Under the pieces are notes generated by a model. That model was given only the letters and a program-made list of their open reading frames with translations, did no database searches and had not been told where the DNA came from. Shown here piece by piece: positions 1-5,378 of a stretch of 14,194 nt of DNA. How positions within the stretch are numbered: the stretch's first letter is position 1; each line of letters starts with the position of its first letter. The translations under genes and the position numbers were made by a program. The stretch is from contig DASUKF010000014.1 in the NCBI GenBank assembly GCA_036278875.1, forward strand, positions 1-14,194, given 5' to 3'. The DNA is from JANWLD01 sp036278875 (GTDB taxonomy: Bacteria > Patescibacteriota > Saccharimonadia > Saccharimonadales > 2-12-FULL-41-12).

Positions 1-806
1 ACGCTCATAGCTTTTTCCTTATTCTTTATTTGGGATTTTTCGTCCTGGTTGGTAACCACGATACCGGTTGGTTCGTGAGTTATGCGGACAGCCGAATCAG
101 TGGTATTTACACTTTGGCCGCCGTGTCCGCCGGAGCGGAAAACATCTATACGCAGGTCTGCCGGGTTTATCTCTATATCTGACTCTTCAGCCTCCGGTAA
201 TACCGCTACGGTTACGGTACTGGTGTGGACGCGGCCTTGCGATTCGGTAGCCGGAATACGCTGGACGCGGTGTACGCCGCCTTCGAATTTAAGATTCTTA
301 TATGCGTCTTCGCCTTTTACGGCGAAAGAGACTTCTTTGAATCCGCCGACTTCGTTAGGGCTTTCACTGATATGCTCGGTTTTGTAACCGTGATTCTCCG
401 CCCAGCGTACATACATTCGATAAAGTTCACCGGCGAATATGCTGGATTCGTCGCCGCCGGCGGCGGCGCGGATTTCGATTATTACGTCGCGGGAATCGCG
501 AGGGTCTTTTGGCAGAAGCACCTCTCCTAGCGCATTTTCCAGCTGGGTTTTGCGAGATTTTAATTTTTCCAATTCTAAGCGTGCCAGCTCGGCAAGTTCG
601 GGTTCACCGCCGTCGGCTATGGCTTCGGCACCAATCATTTCTTTTTCTATAGTCTGTTTCTCATCAAATAAAGCAACCAGCTTGATAAGCTCGCCCTGTT
701 TCTTGGCCAGTTTGGGATAACTGCTTTTGCCGAATACTTCGGGATGCTGCAGTTCTGTTTCGACTTCGCGGAGTTCTTCTCGGATTTTCTTTTCTTGTTC
801 GTCCAT
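1..806 (-). CDS. prfA: Peptide chain release factor 1 (3' end outside window)
   Basis: This is the class I release factor that recognises UAA/UAG in the ribosomal A site and triggers peptidyl-tRNA hydrolysis. Reading from ATG at 806-804, about 268 codons are present and the gene runs off the left edge, so the C-terminus is missing. The RF1-type codon-recognition tripeptide P-A-T is at residues 185-187, within RIPATESQGRVHTS. RF2 would have SPF there. The catalytic G-G-Q is at residues 229-231, within RSGGHGGQSVNTTDSAVR. The family signature NQDEKSQIKNKEKAM lies close to the edge. The N-terminal part is the usual charged helical domain 1. The gene lies downstream of rpmE on the same strand with a 60-nt gap. 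No Shine-Dalgarno sequence precedes the ATG; a -10-like element ends nine bases upstream of it. Confidence 0.97.
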   Translation of the reverse strand, partial: MDEQEKKIREELREVETELQHPEVFGKSSYPKLAKKQGELIKLVALFDEKQTIEKEMIGAEAIADGGEPELAELARLELEKLKSRKTQLENALGEVLLPKDPRDSRDVIIEIRAAAGGDESSIFAGELYRMYVRWAENHGYKTEHISESPNEVGGFKEVSFAVKGEDAYKNLKFEGGVHRVQRIPATESQGRVHTSTVTVAVLPEAEESDIEINPADLRIDVFRSGGHGGQSVNTTDSAVRITHEPTGIVVTNQDEKSQIKNKEKAMS

Positions 807-815
807 ATGCGTTTT

Positions 816-824
816 AGAATAGCA
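816..824 (-). promoter_or_regulatory. Possible extended -10 promoter for prfA
   Basis: On the minus strand TGC-TATTCT matches an extended -10 (TGnTATAAT) at five of six hexamer positions. It ends nine bases before the prfA ATG, so transcription would start about 0-3 nt upstream of the start codon. The -35 region is poor. prfA could also be read through from rpmE. Confidence 0.4.
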
Positions 825-845
825 AAAATTACCGTATAAGTTACG

Positions 846-861
846 CCTGAATCGTTTCAGG
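846..861. repeat. Inverted repeat between rpmE and prfA
   Basis: CCTGAA-ACGA-TTCAGG on the minus strand is a perfect 6-bp stem with a 4-nt loop just after the rpmE stop. A T-run does not follow directly on either strand, although five Ts occur about 20 nt downstream on the minus strand. It is therefore a weak terminator, a processing hairpin or an mRNA 3'-end stabiliser at best. Confidence 0.4.
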
Positions 862-866
862 TTAAG

Positions 867-1202
867 CTATTTGCCAAGTTTCTGAGGAGTTTCTTTTGGT
901 TTTTCGGCTTTTACGGAAGTTTTCTTAGCTTTGTTGGCGGCACGAGCCCGGGCTTCTTCGGCAGCTTTGGCTCGGGCTTTGAATCTGTCGACCCGGCCCT
1001 CAACGTCTACCAGCTTCTCCTGGCCGGTAAAGAAGGGATGCGAAGCGCTGCTTATATGGACCCTGACAAGCGGATATTCAGCACCTTCCAGCTTGATAGT
1101 TTCATCGGTTTTGGCGGTGGAACGGGTAAGGAAAGTCTTGCCATTGGAAATATCCTGGAAGACTACCGGCCTGTAATTATCTGCGTGAATTCCTTTTTTC
1201 AT
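867..1202 (-). CDS. rpmE: Large ribosomal subunit protein bL31, Cys-less type with C-terminal extension
   Basis: Ribosomal protein bL31 sits at the 50S central protuberance and contributes to the bridge with the 30S head. From ATG 1202 the product is 111 residues and opens MKKGIHADNYRPVVFQDIS. It contains FLTRSTAKTDETI and the highly typical VHISSASHPFFTGQEKLVD-x-EGRVDRF. The zinc-ligand cysteines of the C+ form are absent, so this is the zinc-independent form. After about residue 78 there is a Lys/Ala/Glu-rich tail of some 30 residues, longer than in common bL31 (70-90 aa). A longer reading from ATG 1238 is unlikely because that start lies inside the promoter (-35 at 1240-1245, -10 at 1217-1222) and the 12 extra residues do not belong to the family. 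The rpmE-prfA neighbourhood is common in bacteria. Confidence 0.93.
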   Translation of the reverse strand: MKKGIHADNYRPVVFQDISNGKTFLTRSTAKTDETIKLEGAEYPLVRVHISSASHPFFTGQEKLVDVEGRVDRFKARAKAAEEARARAANKAKKTSVKAEKPKETPQKLGK

Positions 1203-1216
1203 AAATACGGGAAGTA

Positions 1217-1245
1217 ATTGTAGCTTAAACGTGGACATTGGTCAA
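1217..1245 (-). promoter_or_regulatory. Sigma70-type promoter of rpmE
   Basis: On the minus strand, -35 TTGACC (1245-1240), a 17-bp spacer and -10 TACAAT (1222-1217) make one of the best consensus promoters in the window. Transcription should begin near 1210, leaving only about eight bases before the bL31 ATG at 1202 and no Shine-Dalgarno sequence. This placement fixes the rpmE start. Confidence 0.75.
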
Positions 1246-1254
1246 CAGATGTAG

Positions 1255-1263
1255 TAAGATAAT
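1255..1263 (+). promoter_or_regulatory. Possible -10 region for the rpsB operon
   Basis: TAAGATAAT contains two overlapping -10-like hexamers (TAAGAT and GATAAT). A weak -35 GTGGAC (1231-1236) lies 18 bp before the first. It is divergent from, and overlaps, the rpmE promoter region. If used, it would give an rpsB 5' leader of about 100 nt. Confidence 0.35.
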
Positions 1264-1281
1264 CTGACAATCAATTAAGCA

Positions 1282-1345
1282 AGCCGGGGAGTTTTTCCTC
1301 CTTGCAGACAGGCTTCTTGGCCGCTGCAGGGCTTAAGTCCCGGCT
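1282..1345 (+). promoter_or_regulatory. Structured 5' leader of rpsB
   Basis: The gene-free stretch before rpsB can fold. An outer stem pairs AGCCGGG (1282-1288) with CCCGGCT (1339-1345), a perfect 7 bp. Inside it are a small hairpin GGAG (1288-1291)/CTCC (1298-1301), competing with the outer stem at one base, and a nested hairpin GCAG (1304-1307)/CTGC (1324-1327) enclosing GGC (1311-1313)/GCC (1320-1322). The ribosome-binding purines follow at 1352-1364. Leaders of rpsB are known in other bacteria to bind S2 for autogenous control. That this leader does so is inference. Confidence 0.4.
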
Positions 1346-1367
1346 GAAGAATAAGGAAAAGGAGACT

Positions 1368-2078
1368 ATGACTAACATAGATATAAAGAAGTTGCTGGAG
1401 TCCGGAGCGCATTTCGGGCATAAGACCAGCCGATGGCATCCTAAGATGGCACCGTATATTCACAGCAAGAGGAACGGCAGTCACATAATCGACCTCACGG
1501 TTACAGTGGACAACCTGGAAGAGGCATTGAAGTTCCTGGAAAAGACGGCTTCCGCGGGCAAGCAGATCCTTCTGGTGGGAACCAAACGCCAGGCCAAAGC
1601 AATAATAAAAAAAGCAGCCGAAGATACCGGCATGCCTTATGTAAGTGAACGCTGGATAGGCGGTATCCTTACCAATGCCAATACGATGAATAACCGTATA
1701 AAGCACTTGAAAGACCTTGAACAAAAGATGGATTCGGGCGCATTGGAATCCAAATACAGCAAGCTTGAAGTGCAGAGATTCCAGGAAGAGATAGACGGCA
1801 TGAACTTTCTCTACGGGGGTGTCAAACATATGGCTAGCAAACTCGGCGCAGTCTTTATTATTGACGTTATAAATGAAGCGAATGCCATAAGGGAAGCACG
1901 TAAACTGAACATACCGATAGTAGCCGTAGTGGATACGAATGCAGATCCTTCAGGTATCGATTATCCGGTTCCGGCCAATGATGACGCTATAAAGTCTATA
2001 CAGCTGGTAACCGATTATGTGGTGCAGGCTATCAATGACGGCAAGTCCAAGGCTAAGAAGACCGATAAGGAGGACTGA
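1368..2078 (+). CDS. rpsB: Small ribosomal subunit protein uS2
   Basis: uS2 joins the 30S subunit late, near uS1 and the mRNA exit. The 236-residue product begins MTNIDIKKLLESGAHFGHK and shows the family signatures SRWHPKMAPYIHSKRNGSHIIDL, LLVGTKRQAK, YVSERWIGGILTNANT and VAVVDTNADPSGIDYPVPAN-DDA. It ends in a short Lys-rich tail. The start at 1368 is set by homology and by the purine-rich GGAAAAGGAG just upstream. An in-frame TTG at 1302 would add 22 residues foreign to S2 and lies within the leader hairpins. The TGA stop shares one base with the tsf ATG (TGATG), and the tsf Shine-Dalgarno AAGGAGG lies inside the last codons, so the two are probably translationally coupled. Confidence 0.98.
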   Translation: MTNIDIKKLLESGAHFGHKTSRWHPKMAPYIHSKRNGSHIIDLTVTVDNLEEALKFLEKTASAGKQILLVGTKRQAKAIIKKAAEDTGMPYVSERWIGGILTNANTMNNRIKHLKDLEQKMDSGALESKYSKLEVQRFQEEIDGMNFLYGGVKHMASKLGAVFIIDVINEANAIREARKLNIPIVAVVDTNADPSGIDYPVPANDDAIKSIQLVTDYVVQAINDGKSKAKKTDKED

Positions 2079-2680
2079 TGAGCAGTAAGATAGATATCAA
2101 GGAAATAAAAAGACTGCGCGAACTTACCGGAGTCGGTATAACAGATGCCAAAAAGGCACTGGAAGATGCCAAGGGTGATTTCGATGAGGCGTTGCAGCAA
2201 ATGCGTAAAAAGGGCTTGACCAAGGCCGAAAAACGCGGTGAACGTGAAGCAAGGGCCGGGATAGTCGGCACGTACAATCATGACAACAGAATAGGCGTAG
2301 TTGTAGAAGTGAACTGCGAGACCGATTTCGTAGCCCGCAACGAAATATTCACAGGTCTGGTCAAAGACATCTCTATGCACATAGCCGCCAGCGCGCCTCT
2401 ATATGTTTCCAGCGAGGATATTCCCGAAGAAGAAAAGAAAAGAGTTACCGAAGAATTCAAAGAAAAAGCCAAATCAGAAGGCAAACCGGCTGACATGCTG
2501 GATAAGATTACCGAAGGCATGGTGAACAAGCATTTCGCTGAGAGGTGCCTTTTGGACCAGCCGTTTATAAAAGAACCTGACCAGAATGTAGGTACGTATA
2601 TAAAAGAGCATATAGCCAAACTTGGTGAAAACATCATAGTCAGAAGGTTCAGCCGCATGGCGCTTGGCGAGGTGGAGTGA
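2078..2680 (+). CDS. tsf: Elongation factor Ts (short form)
   Basis: EF-Ts is the nucleotide-exchange factor that regenerates EF-Tu-GTP. The 200-residue product carries an N-terminal UBA-like domain with the signature LRELTGVGITDAKKALEDA (about residues 8-26), and then the linker to the core, with NCETDFVARNEIF. At 200 residues it is much shorter than the 283-residue E. coli protein. It is similar in size to the short Thermus-type EF-Ts, so the coiled-coil and second core subdomain are reduced. An in-frame ATG overlaps the rpsB stop by one base, and AAGGAGG at 2067-2073 is the ribosome-binding site. Its stop overlaps the frr start in the same way. In many bacteria pyrH lies between tsf and frr, but here it does not. 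Confidence 0.97.
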   Translation: MSSKIDIKEIKRLRELTGVGITDAKKALEDAKGDFDEALQQMRKKGLTKAEKRGEREARAGIVGTYNHDNRIGVVVEVNCETDFVARNEIFTGLVKDISMHIAASAPLYVSSEDIPEEEKKRVTEEFKEKAKSEGKPADMLDKITEGMVNKHFAERCLLDQPFIKEPDQNVGTYIKEHIAKLGENIIVRRFSRMALGEVE

Positions 2681-3240
2681 TGGAAAGCACGGTGATATCC
2701 AAGCTCAACACGGGCATAGACAAGGCTAAATCGTATTTCGACGATGAGCTAAAGAAGATAAGGACCGGCCGGGCGCATCCTTCAATGCTGGACGGCATAA
2801 CTGCAGAGGCGTATGGCCAGCAAATGCCCTTGAACCAGCTGGCGACAATAACCGCGCCGGAAGCCCAGCTTCTGCAGGTCACACCGTTTGACGCGAACAA
2901 TCTGCAGACTATAGCCGATGCCATAAGAAGCAACCAGACATTAGGATTGAATCCCGTGGACGACGGACGGATCATAAGGGTTCCGGTTCCTCCTTTGACC
3001 GAAGAAAGAAGGCGTCAGATTGCCAAACAGCTTGGCGAAAAGGTGGAAGACTGCATGATAGCTATCCGTGGTGTGCGGCACGATGCGCTGAAAGAAACCG
3101 AACAGGCCAAAAAAGACAAAGGTATAAGCGAAGATGAAGCCAAACGAATCACAAAACGTGTGGATGAAGCGATGGCCAAAGCCAAAGAAGAAGTGGAATC
3201 TACCGCTAAGAATAAAGAAACCGAGATTCTAACCGTTTAA
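2680..3240 (+). CDS. frr: Ribosome recycling factor
   Basis: RRF acts with EF-G to split post-termination ribosomes. The 186-residue product matches the usual 185-residue length. It has the helical-bundle N-terminus with the signature ELKKIRTGRAHPSMLDGI, the small beta domain with APEAQLLQVTPFD and RVPVPPLTEERRRQ, and the long C-terminal helix rich in Lys/Glu with GVRHDALK. I chose ATG 2680, which shares one base with the tsf TGA. A GTG codon directly before it (2677) would add only one residue. GAGG in the end of tsf serves as ribosome-binding site. It is the last gene of the rpsB-tsf-frr unit, and no clear terminator follows before the rseP promoter. Confidence 0.97.
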   Translation: MESTVISKLNTGIDKAKSYFDDELKKIRTGRAHPSMLDGITAEAYGQQMPLNQLATITAPEAQLLQVTPFDANNLQTIADAIRSNQTLGLNPVDDGRIIRVPVPPLTEERRRQIAKQLGEKVEDCMIAIRGVRHDALKETEQAKKDKGISEDEAKRITKRVDEAMAKAKEEVESTAKNKETEILTV

Positions 3241-3259
3241 TCCAGCCTTGAGAGGGTTG

Positions 3260-3265
3260 TATAAT
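3260..3265 (+). promoter_or_regulatory. -10 element for rseP
   Basis: A perfect TATAAT ends eight bases before the rseP ATG. The -35 is weak (TTTAAT or TTAATC at 17-18 bp, overlapping the end of frr). No Shine-Dalgarno sequence lies between it and the ATG, so a leaderless or nearly leaderless mRNA is expected. Confidence 0.55.
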
Positions 3266-3273
3266 CTATAAGC

Positions 3274-4395
3274 ATGACTGTATTTTTTCTGATCTTAAGC
3301 CTGATACTTTTCATAGGTTTGGTGGTGGCGCACGAGTGGGGTCACTTCATCGTCGCACGCCGCGGCGGGGTTGAAGTAGAGGAATTCGGCATCGGGTTCC
3401 CGCCTAAAGTGTGGGCAAAAAAGGTTAAGACCTCCGGAAGCAAATTCCTGTTCAGTATAAACCTGCTGCCTCTGGGCGGTTTCGTCCGATTGAAGGGCGA
3501 GCATGATGCGGATACACGTCCGGGCAGCTACGGAGCGGCTCCGCTTAAGACAAAGGTCAAGATAATGCTGGCCGGCGTAACCATGAACCTGATAATAGCT
3601 TATCTAATGCTAACGGTGCTGGCGGCTACGGCTCTGCCTAAGCTTATAGACAACCAATTCACAGTTGCCGGCGATACCAGGGTCATCCAGCAGATAAAGG
3701 ACAAAGACGTCGTGAAGGTGGATACGGTAGTGGGCTCTACACCTGCAGAAAAAGCCGGAATCAAACATGACGACCGGATACTCGCCATAAACGGACAGAA
3801 GATAACTTCGCCCGAAGAAGTATCCGATGCTACCAAAGACAATGCCGGCAAAACCGTGCCTATCAGGTTGGAGCGGTCCGGTAAAGAAATAACAGTCCGG
3901 ACAACGCTTAACAAACAGAATGAAGGAGAAGGCTATCTTGGAATATCAACCATATCAGGCCAAAACGGCATAGAATTACGGCGTTCAACCTGGTCCGCTC
4001 CTGTAGTAGCGGCGGGGCTGATAGGCCAATTTACCCAGCTTACCTTCAAAGGACTGGGCACGGCCATCGCGGACCTGTCGCACGGCCAGGCTCATAAGGC
4101 CAGCGAGCAGGTATCCGGCCCGGTTGGAATATTCTACATACTTAAAGAAGGCGGCAAACTGGGCCTGAGTTTTATCATGACTATAATAGCCGTTATATCA
4201 CTTACCTTGGCAATAATAAATGTGCTGCCGATACCGGCACTGGACGGAGGGCGACTTTTTATAACGTTGCTTTTCAAGGCTATTAAAAAACCGCTTACCA
4301 AAACCCGGGAGGAATTTATACATGGTGCCGGATTTGCTTTCCTGATGATACTGTTCGTGCTCATTACGTTCGTTGATATAAGGCGGTTCTTCTAG
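3274..4395 (+). CDS. rseP: Site-2 protease family zinc metalloprotease (RseP/RasP-like)
   Basis: This is a membrane-embedded protease of the S2P/M50 family that cleaves substrates inside the bilayer, such as anti-sigma factors and leftover signal peptides. The 373-residue product begins with a membrane helix that contains the zinc motif HEWGH (H20, E21, H24). The family G-F-G block follows (EEFGIGFPPKVWAK), then NLLPLGGFVRLKGE. A single PDZ domain lies at about residues 140-220 (VVGSTPAEKAGIKHDDRILAINGQKI). Near the C-terminus INVLPIPALDGGR holds the third zinc ligand, Asp, and is followed by a last membrane helix. E. coli RseP has two PDZ domains; one is usual in Gram-positive and CPR relatives. 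The stop overlaps the start of the CPBP gene by one base. The substrate cannot be read from this window. Confidence 0.93.
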   Translation: MTVFFLILSLILFIGLVVAHEWGHFIVARRGGVEVEEFGIGFPPKVWAKKVKTSGSKFLFSINLLPLGGFVRLKGEHDADTRPGSYGAAPLKTKVKIMLAGVTMNLIIAYLMLTVLAATALPKLIDNQFTVAGDTRVIQQIKDKDVVKVDTVVGSTPAEKAGIKHDDRILAINGQKITSPEEVSDATKDNAGKTVPIRLERSGKEITVRTTLNKQNEGEGYLGISTISGQNGIELRRSTWSAPVVAAGLIGQFTQLTFKGLGTAIADLSHGQAHKASEQVSGPVGIFYILKEGGKLGLSFIMTIIAVISLTLAIINVLPIPALDGGRLFITLLFKAIKKPLTKTREEFIHGAGFAFLMILFVLITFVDIRRFF

Positions 4396-5192
4396 TGGCG
4401 AAGCCTGAAAGCGGACGGCAAATATTGAAAAAACTTAAGAGAAATCCGCGTCCCAGACCTGCAGGCTGGGGTCCTGTTTCCGCGGTTATTGCTACGCTTA
4501 CAATATACTTTGGTTCTCAGATAATAGCTGCGTATATCATCGTTCAGTATCTGATACTTAGAGGTACGAGCAGGGAAAATGTCGTTTCCGCGGTGGACGA
4601 TTCCGTAAGGCTTCAATTTTTCTTTATATTGTTTGCCGAGGCGGCCGTGCTGCTGTTTCTATGGATATTCATGCGATGGAGAGGTATATCCTGGCCTCGT
4701 ATAGGCGTAAAGAAGCCTACCGTTAAGAATATGGCCTATGCGATACCGGGCTATGTTATGTACTTCATAGCCATACTGATAGTTTTTATTTTTGTTAAGC
4801 AATTTGTGCCGAACATAGATATCAACCAGAGCCAGCAGGTGGGGTTTGACAATGCAGCCGGCGGCGGCTCGCTGGCGCTGGTGTTCGCGGCGCTGGTGAT
4901 TCTTCCGGCCGTTACTGAAGAGATCATGGTGCGCGGTTTCTTATACGGCGGGTTGAGAAATAAGCTTCCGTTCCTGCAGGCTGCAGTCCTGACAAGTGTA
5001 ATCTTCGGGCTTGCACATCTACAGCTCGGTGATGGCAAAAGCCCGGTCTGGATAGCCGCGGTGGATACTTTTACTCTTTCCATGGTACTGGTCTGGTTGA
5101 GAGAAAAGACCGGCAATATCTGGGCGGGCGTCATCGTACATATGCTGAAAAACTCGATGGCCTTTCTGGCTTTGTTTATTTGGTCGTCTTGA
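4395..5192 (+). CDS. CPBP family intramembrane glutamic endopeptidase
   Basis: This is a multi-pass membrane protein of the CPBP/Rce1-like (ABI) protease family, 265 residues from a GTG start. The conserved motifs are present: E-E-x-x-x-R at E175-E176/R180 (VTEEIMVRGFLYG), F-x-x-x-H at F204/H208 (FGLAHL), and H249 with N253 (VIVHMLKNS). These residues form the catalytic site in Rce1-type enzymes. The N-terminus is basic (RQILKKLKRNPRPRP) and is followed by about eight predicted membrane segments. The GTG shares one base with the rseP TAG, so translation is likely coupled to rseP and the pair forms a two-protease operon. Bacterial members act in processing of peptides or in immunity to bacteriocins. 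The role here is unknown. Confidence 0.88.
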   Translation: MAKPESGRQILKKLKRNPRPRPAGWGPVSAVIATLTIYFGSQIIAAYIIVQYLILRGTSRENVVSAVDDSVRLQFFFILFAEAAVLLFLWIFMRWRGISWPRIGVKKPTVKNMAYAIPGYVMYFIAILIVFIFVKQFVPNIDINQSQQVGFDNAAGGGSLALVFAALVILPAVTEEIMVRGFLYGGLRNKLPFLQAAVLTSVIFGLAHLQLGDGKSPVWIAAVDTFTLSMVLVWLREKTGNIWAGVIVHMLKNSMAFLALFIWSS

Positions 5193-5217
5193 AATATTTA
5201 GCAATATAGTGTAATAT
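5189..5217 (+). promoter_or_regulatory. Promoter of the proline leader / proB unit
   Basis: -35 TTGAAA (5189-5194), which overlaps the CPBP stop codon, is followed by a 17-bp spacer and -10 TAATAT (5212-5217). The -10 ends eight bases before the leader-peptide ATG at 5226, so the RNA would start at or within two or three bases of that ATG. Confidence 0.7.
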
Positions 5218-5225
5218 ATCCGTTT

Positions 5226-5276
5226 ATGACAGGTAGTACGAGCATTTTTCAAATTTTGCCGCCGGCCCCGGTATGA
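5226..5276 (+). CDS. Putative proline leader peptide, MTGSTSIFQILPPAPV
   Basis: This is a 16-codon reading frame with three proline codons (CCG CCG GCC CCG) among its last five sense codons, ending at TGA 5274-5276. It sits between a good promoter and a terminator that precedes proB and proS. The proline codons lie over and just before strand 1 of the RNA hairpin, and the stop lies in the loop between strands 1 and 2. This is the geometry of amino-acid leader peptides such as those of trp, his and ilv. There is no room for a Shine-Dalgarno sequence if the -10 at 5212-5217 is used, so initiation would be leaderless. The reading frame and its position are seen directly. That it is translated and senses proline or charged tRNA-Pro is inference. 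Confidence 0.7.
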   Translation: MTGSTSIFQILPPAPV

Positions 5277-5349
5277 CACCGGAGGCTATGTAAGTTTTAC
5301 CTTAAACTAAGAAAGAATCACTCGCGAACGGCCTCCGGGCCGGTTTTTT
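5265..5349 (+). promoter_or_regulatory. Transcription attenuator with alternative hairpins, upstream of proB-proS
   Basis: Four RNA strands can be drawn. Strand 1 (5265-5272, GCCCCGGT) pairs with strand 2 (5278-5286, ACCGGAGGC) in eight pairs with one bulged A and a 5-nt loop. Strand 2 (5279-5286, CCGGAGGC) pairs perfectly with strand 3 (5331-5338, GCCTCCGG), 8 bp plus one G-U, forming an antiterminator. Strand 3 (5329-5333) also pairs with strand 4 (5338-5342) in the terminator, so the two are exclusive. A ribosome stalled at the proline codons would cover strand 1, freeing strand 2 to pair with strand 3 and allow readthrough. A ribosome at the stop codon would cover strand 2 and let the terminator form. 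No T-box signature was seen, which favours leader-peptide control. Confidence 0.75.
5329..5349 (+). terminator. Intrinsic terminator of the proB attenuator
   Basis: The stem CGGCC/GGCCG is closed by loop TCCG, giving a C(UCCG)G tetraloop of the very stable UNCG class. It is followed by G and six Ts (5344-5349). The stem is short but all G-C. It lies 29 nt before the proB ATG and well downstream of its own promoter, so it acts inside the leader and not at a gene end. Confidence 0.8.
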
Positions 5350-5378
5350 ATTCGCGGATGATTTCGGAGATTTAAACA

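Noticed and set aside
846..861. Strong intrinsic terminator after rpmE
   Set aside because: The stem is good but no T-run follows directly on either strand, so it is listed only as an inverted repeat.
1302..1367. Upstream TTG start for rpsB
   Set aside because: The 22 added residues are unlike S2, and the segment is part of the leader hairpins before a good ribosome-binding site.
1275..1829. 184-codon minus-strand open frame opposite rpsB
   Set aside because: It lies fully antisense to a highly conserved gene, has no promoter or ribosome-binding site, and its product resembles no family I recognise.
5294..5378. T-box riboswitch upstream of proB-proS
   Set aside because: The leader lacks the T-box sequence (UGGNACCGCG type) and is too short for stem I. 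The proline codons and the 1:2:3:4 pairing explain the terminator better.
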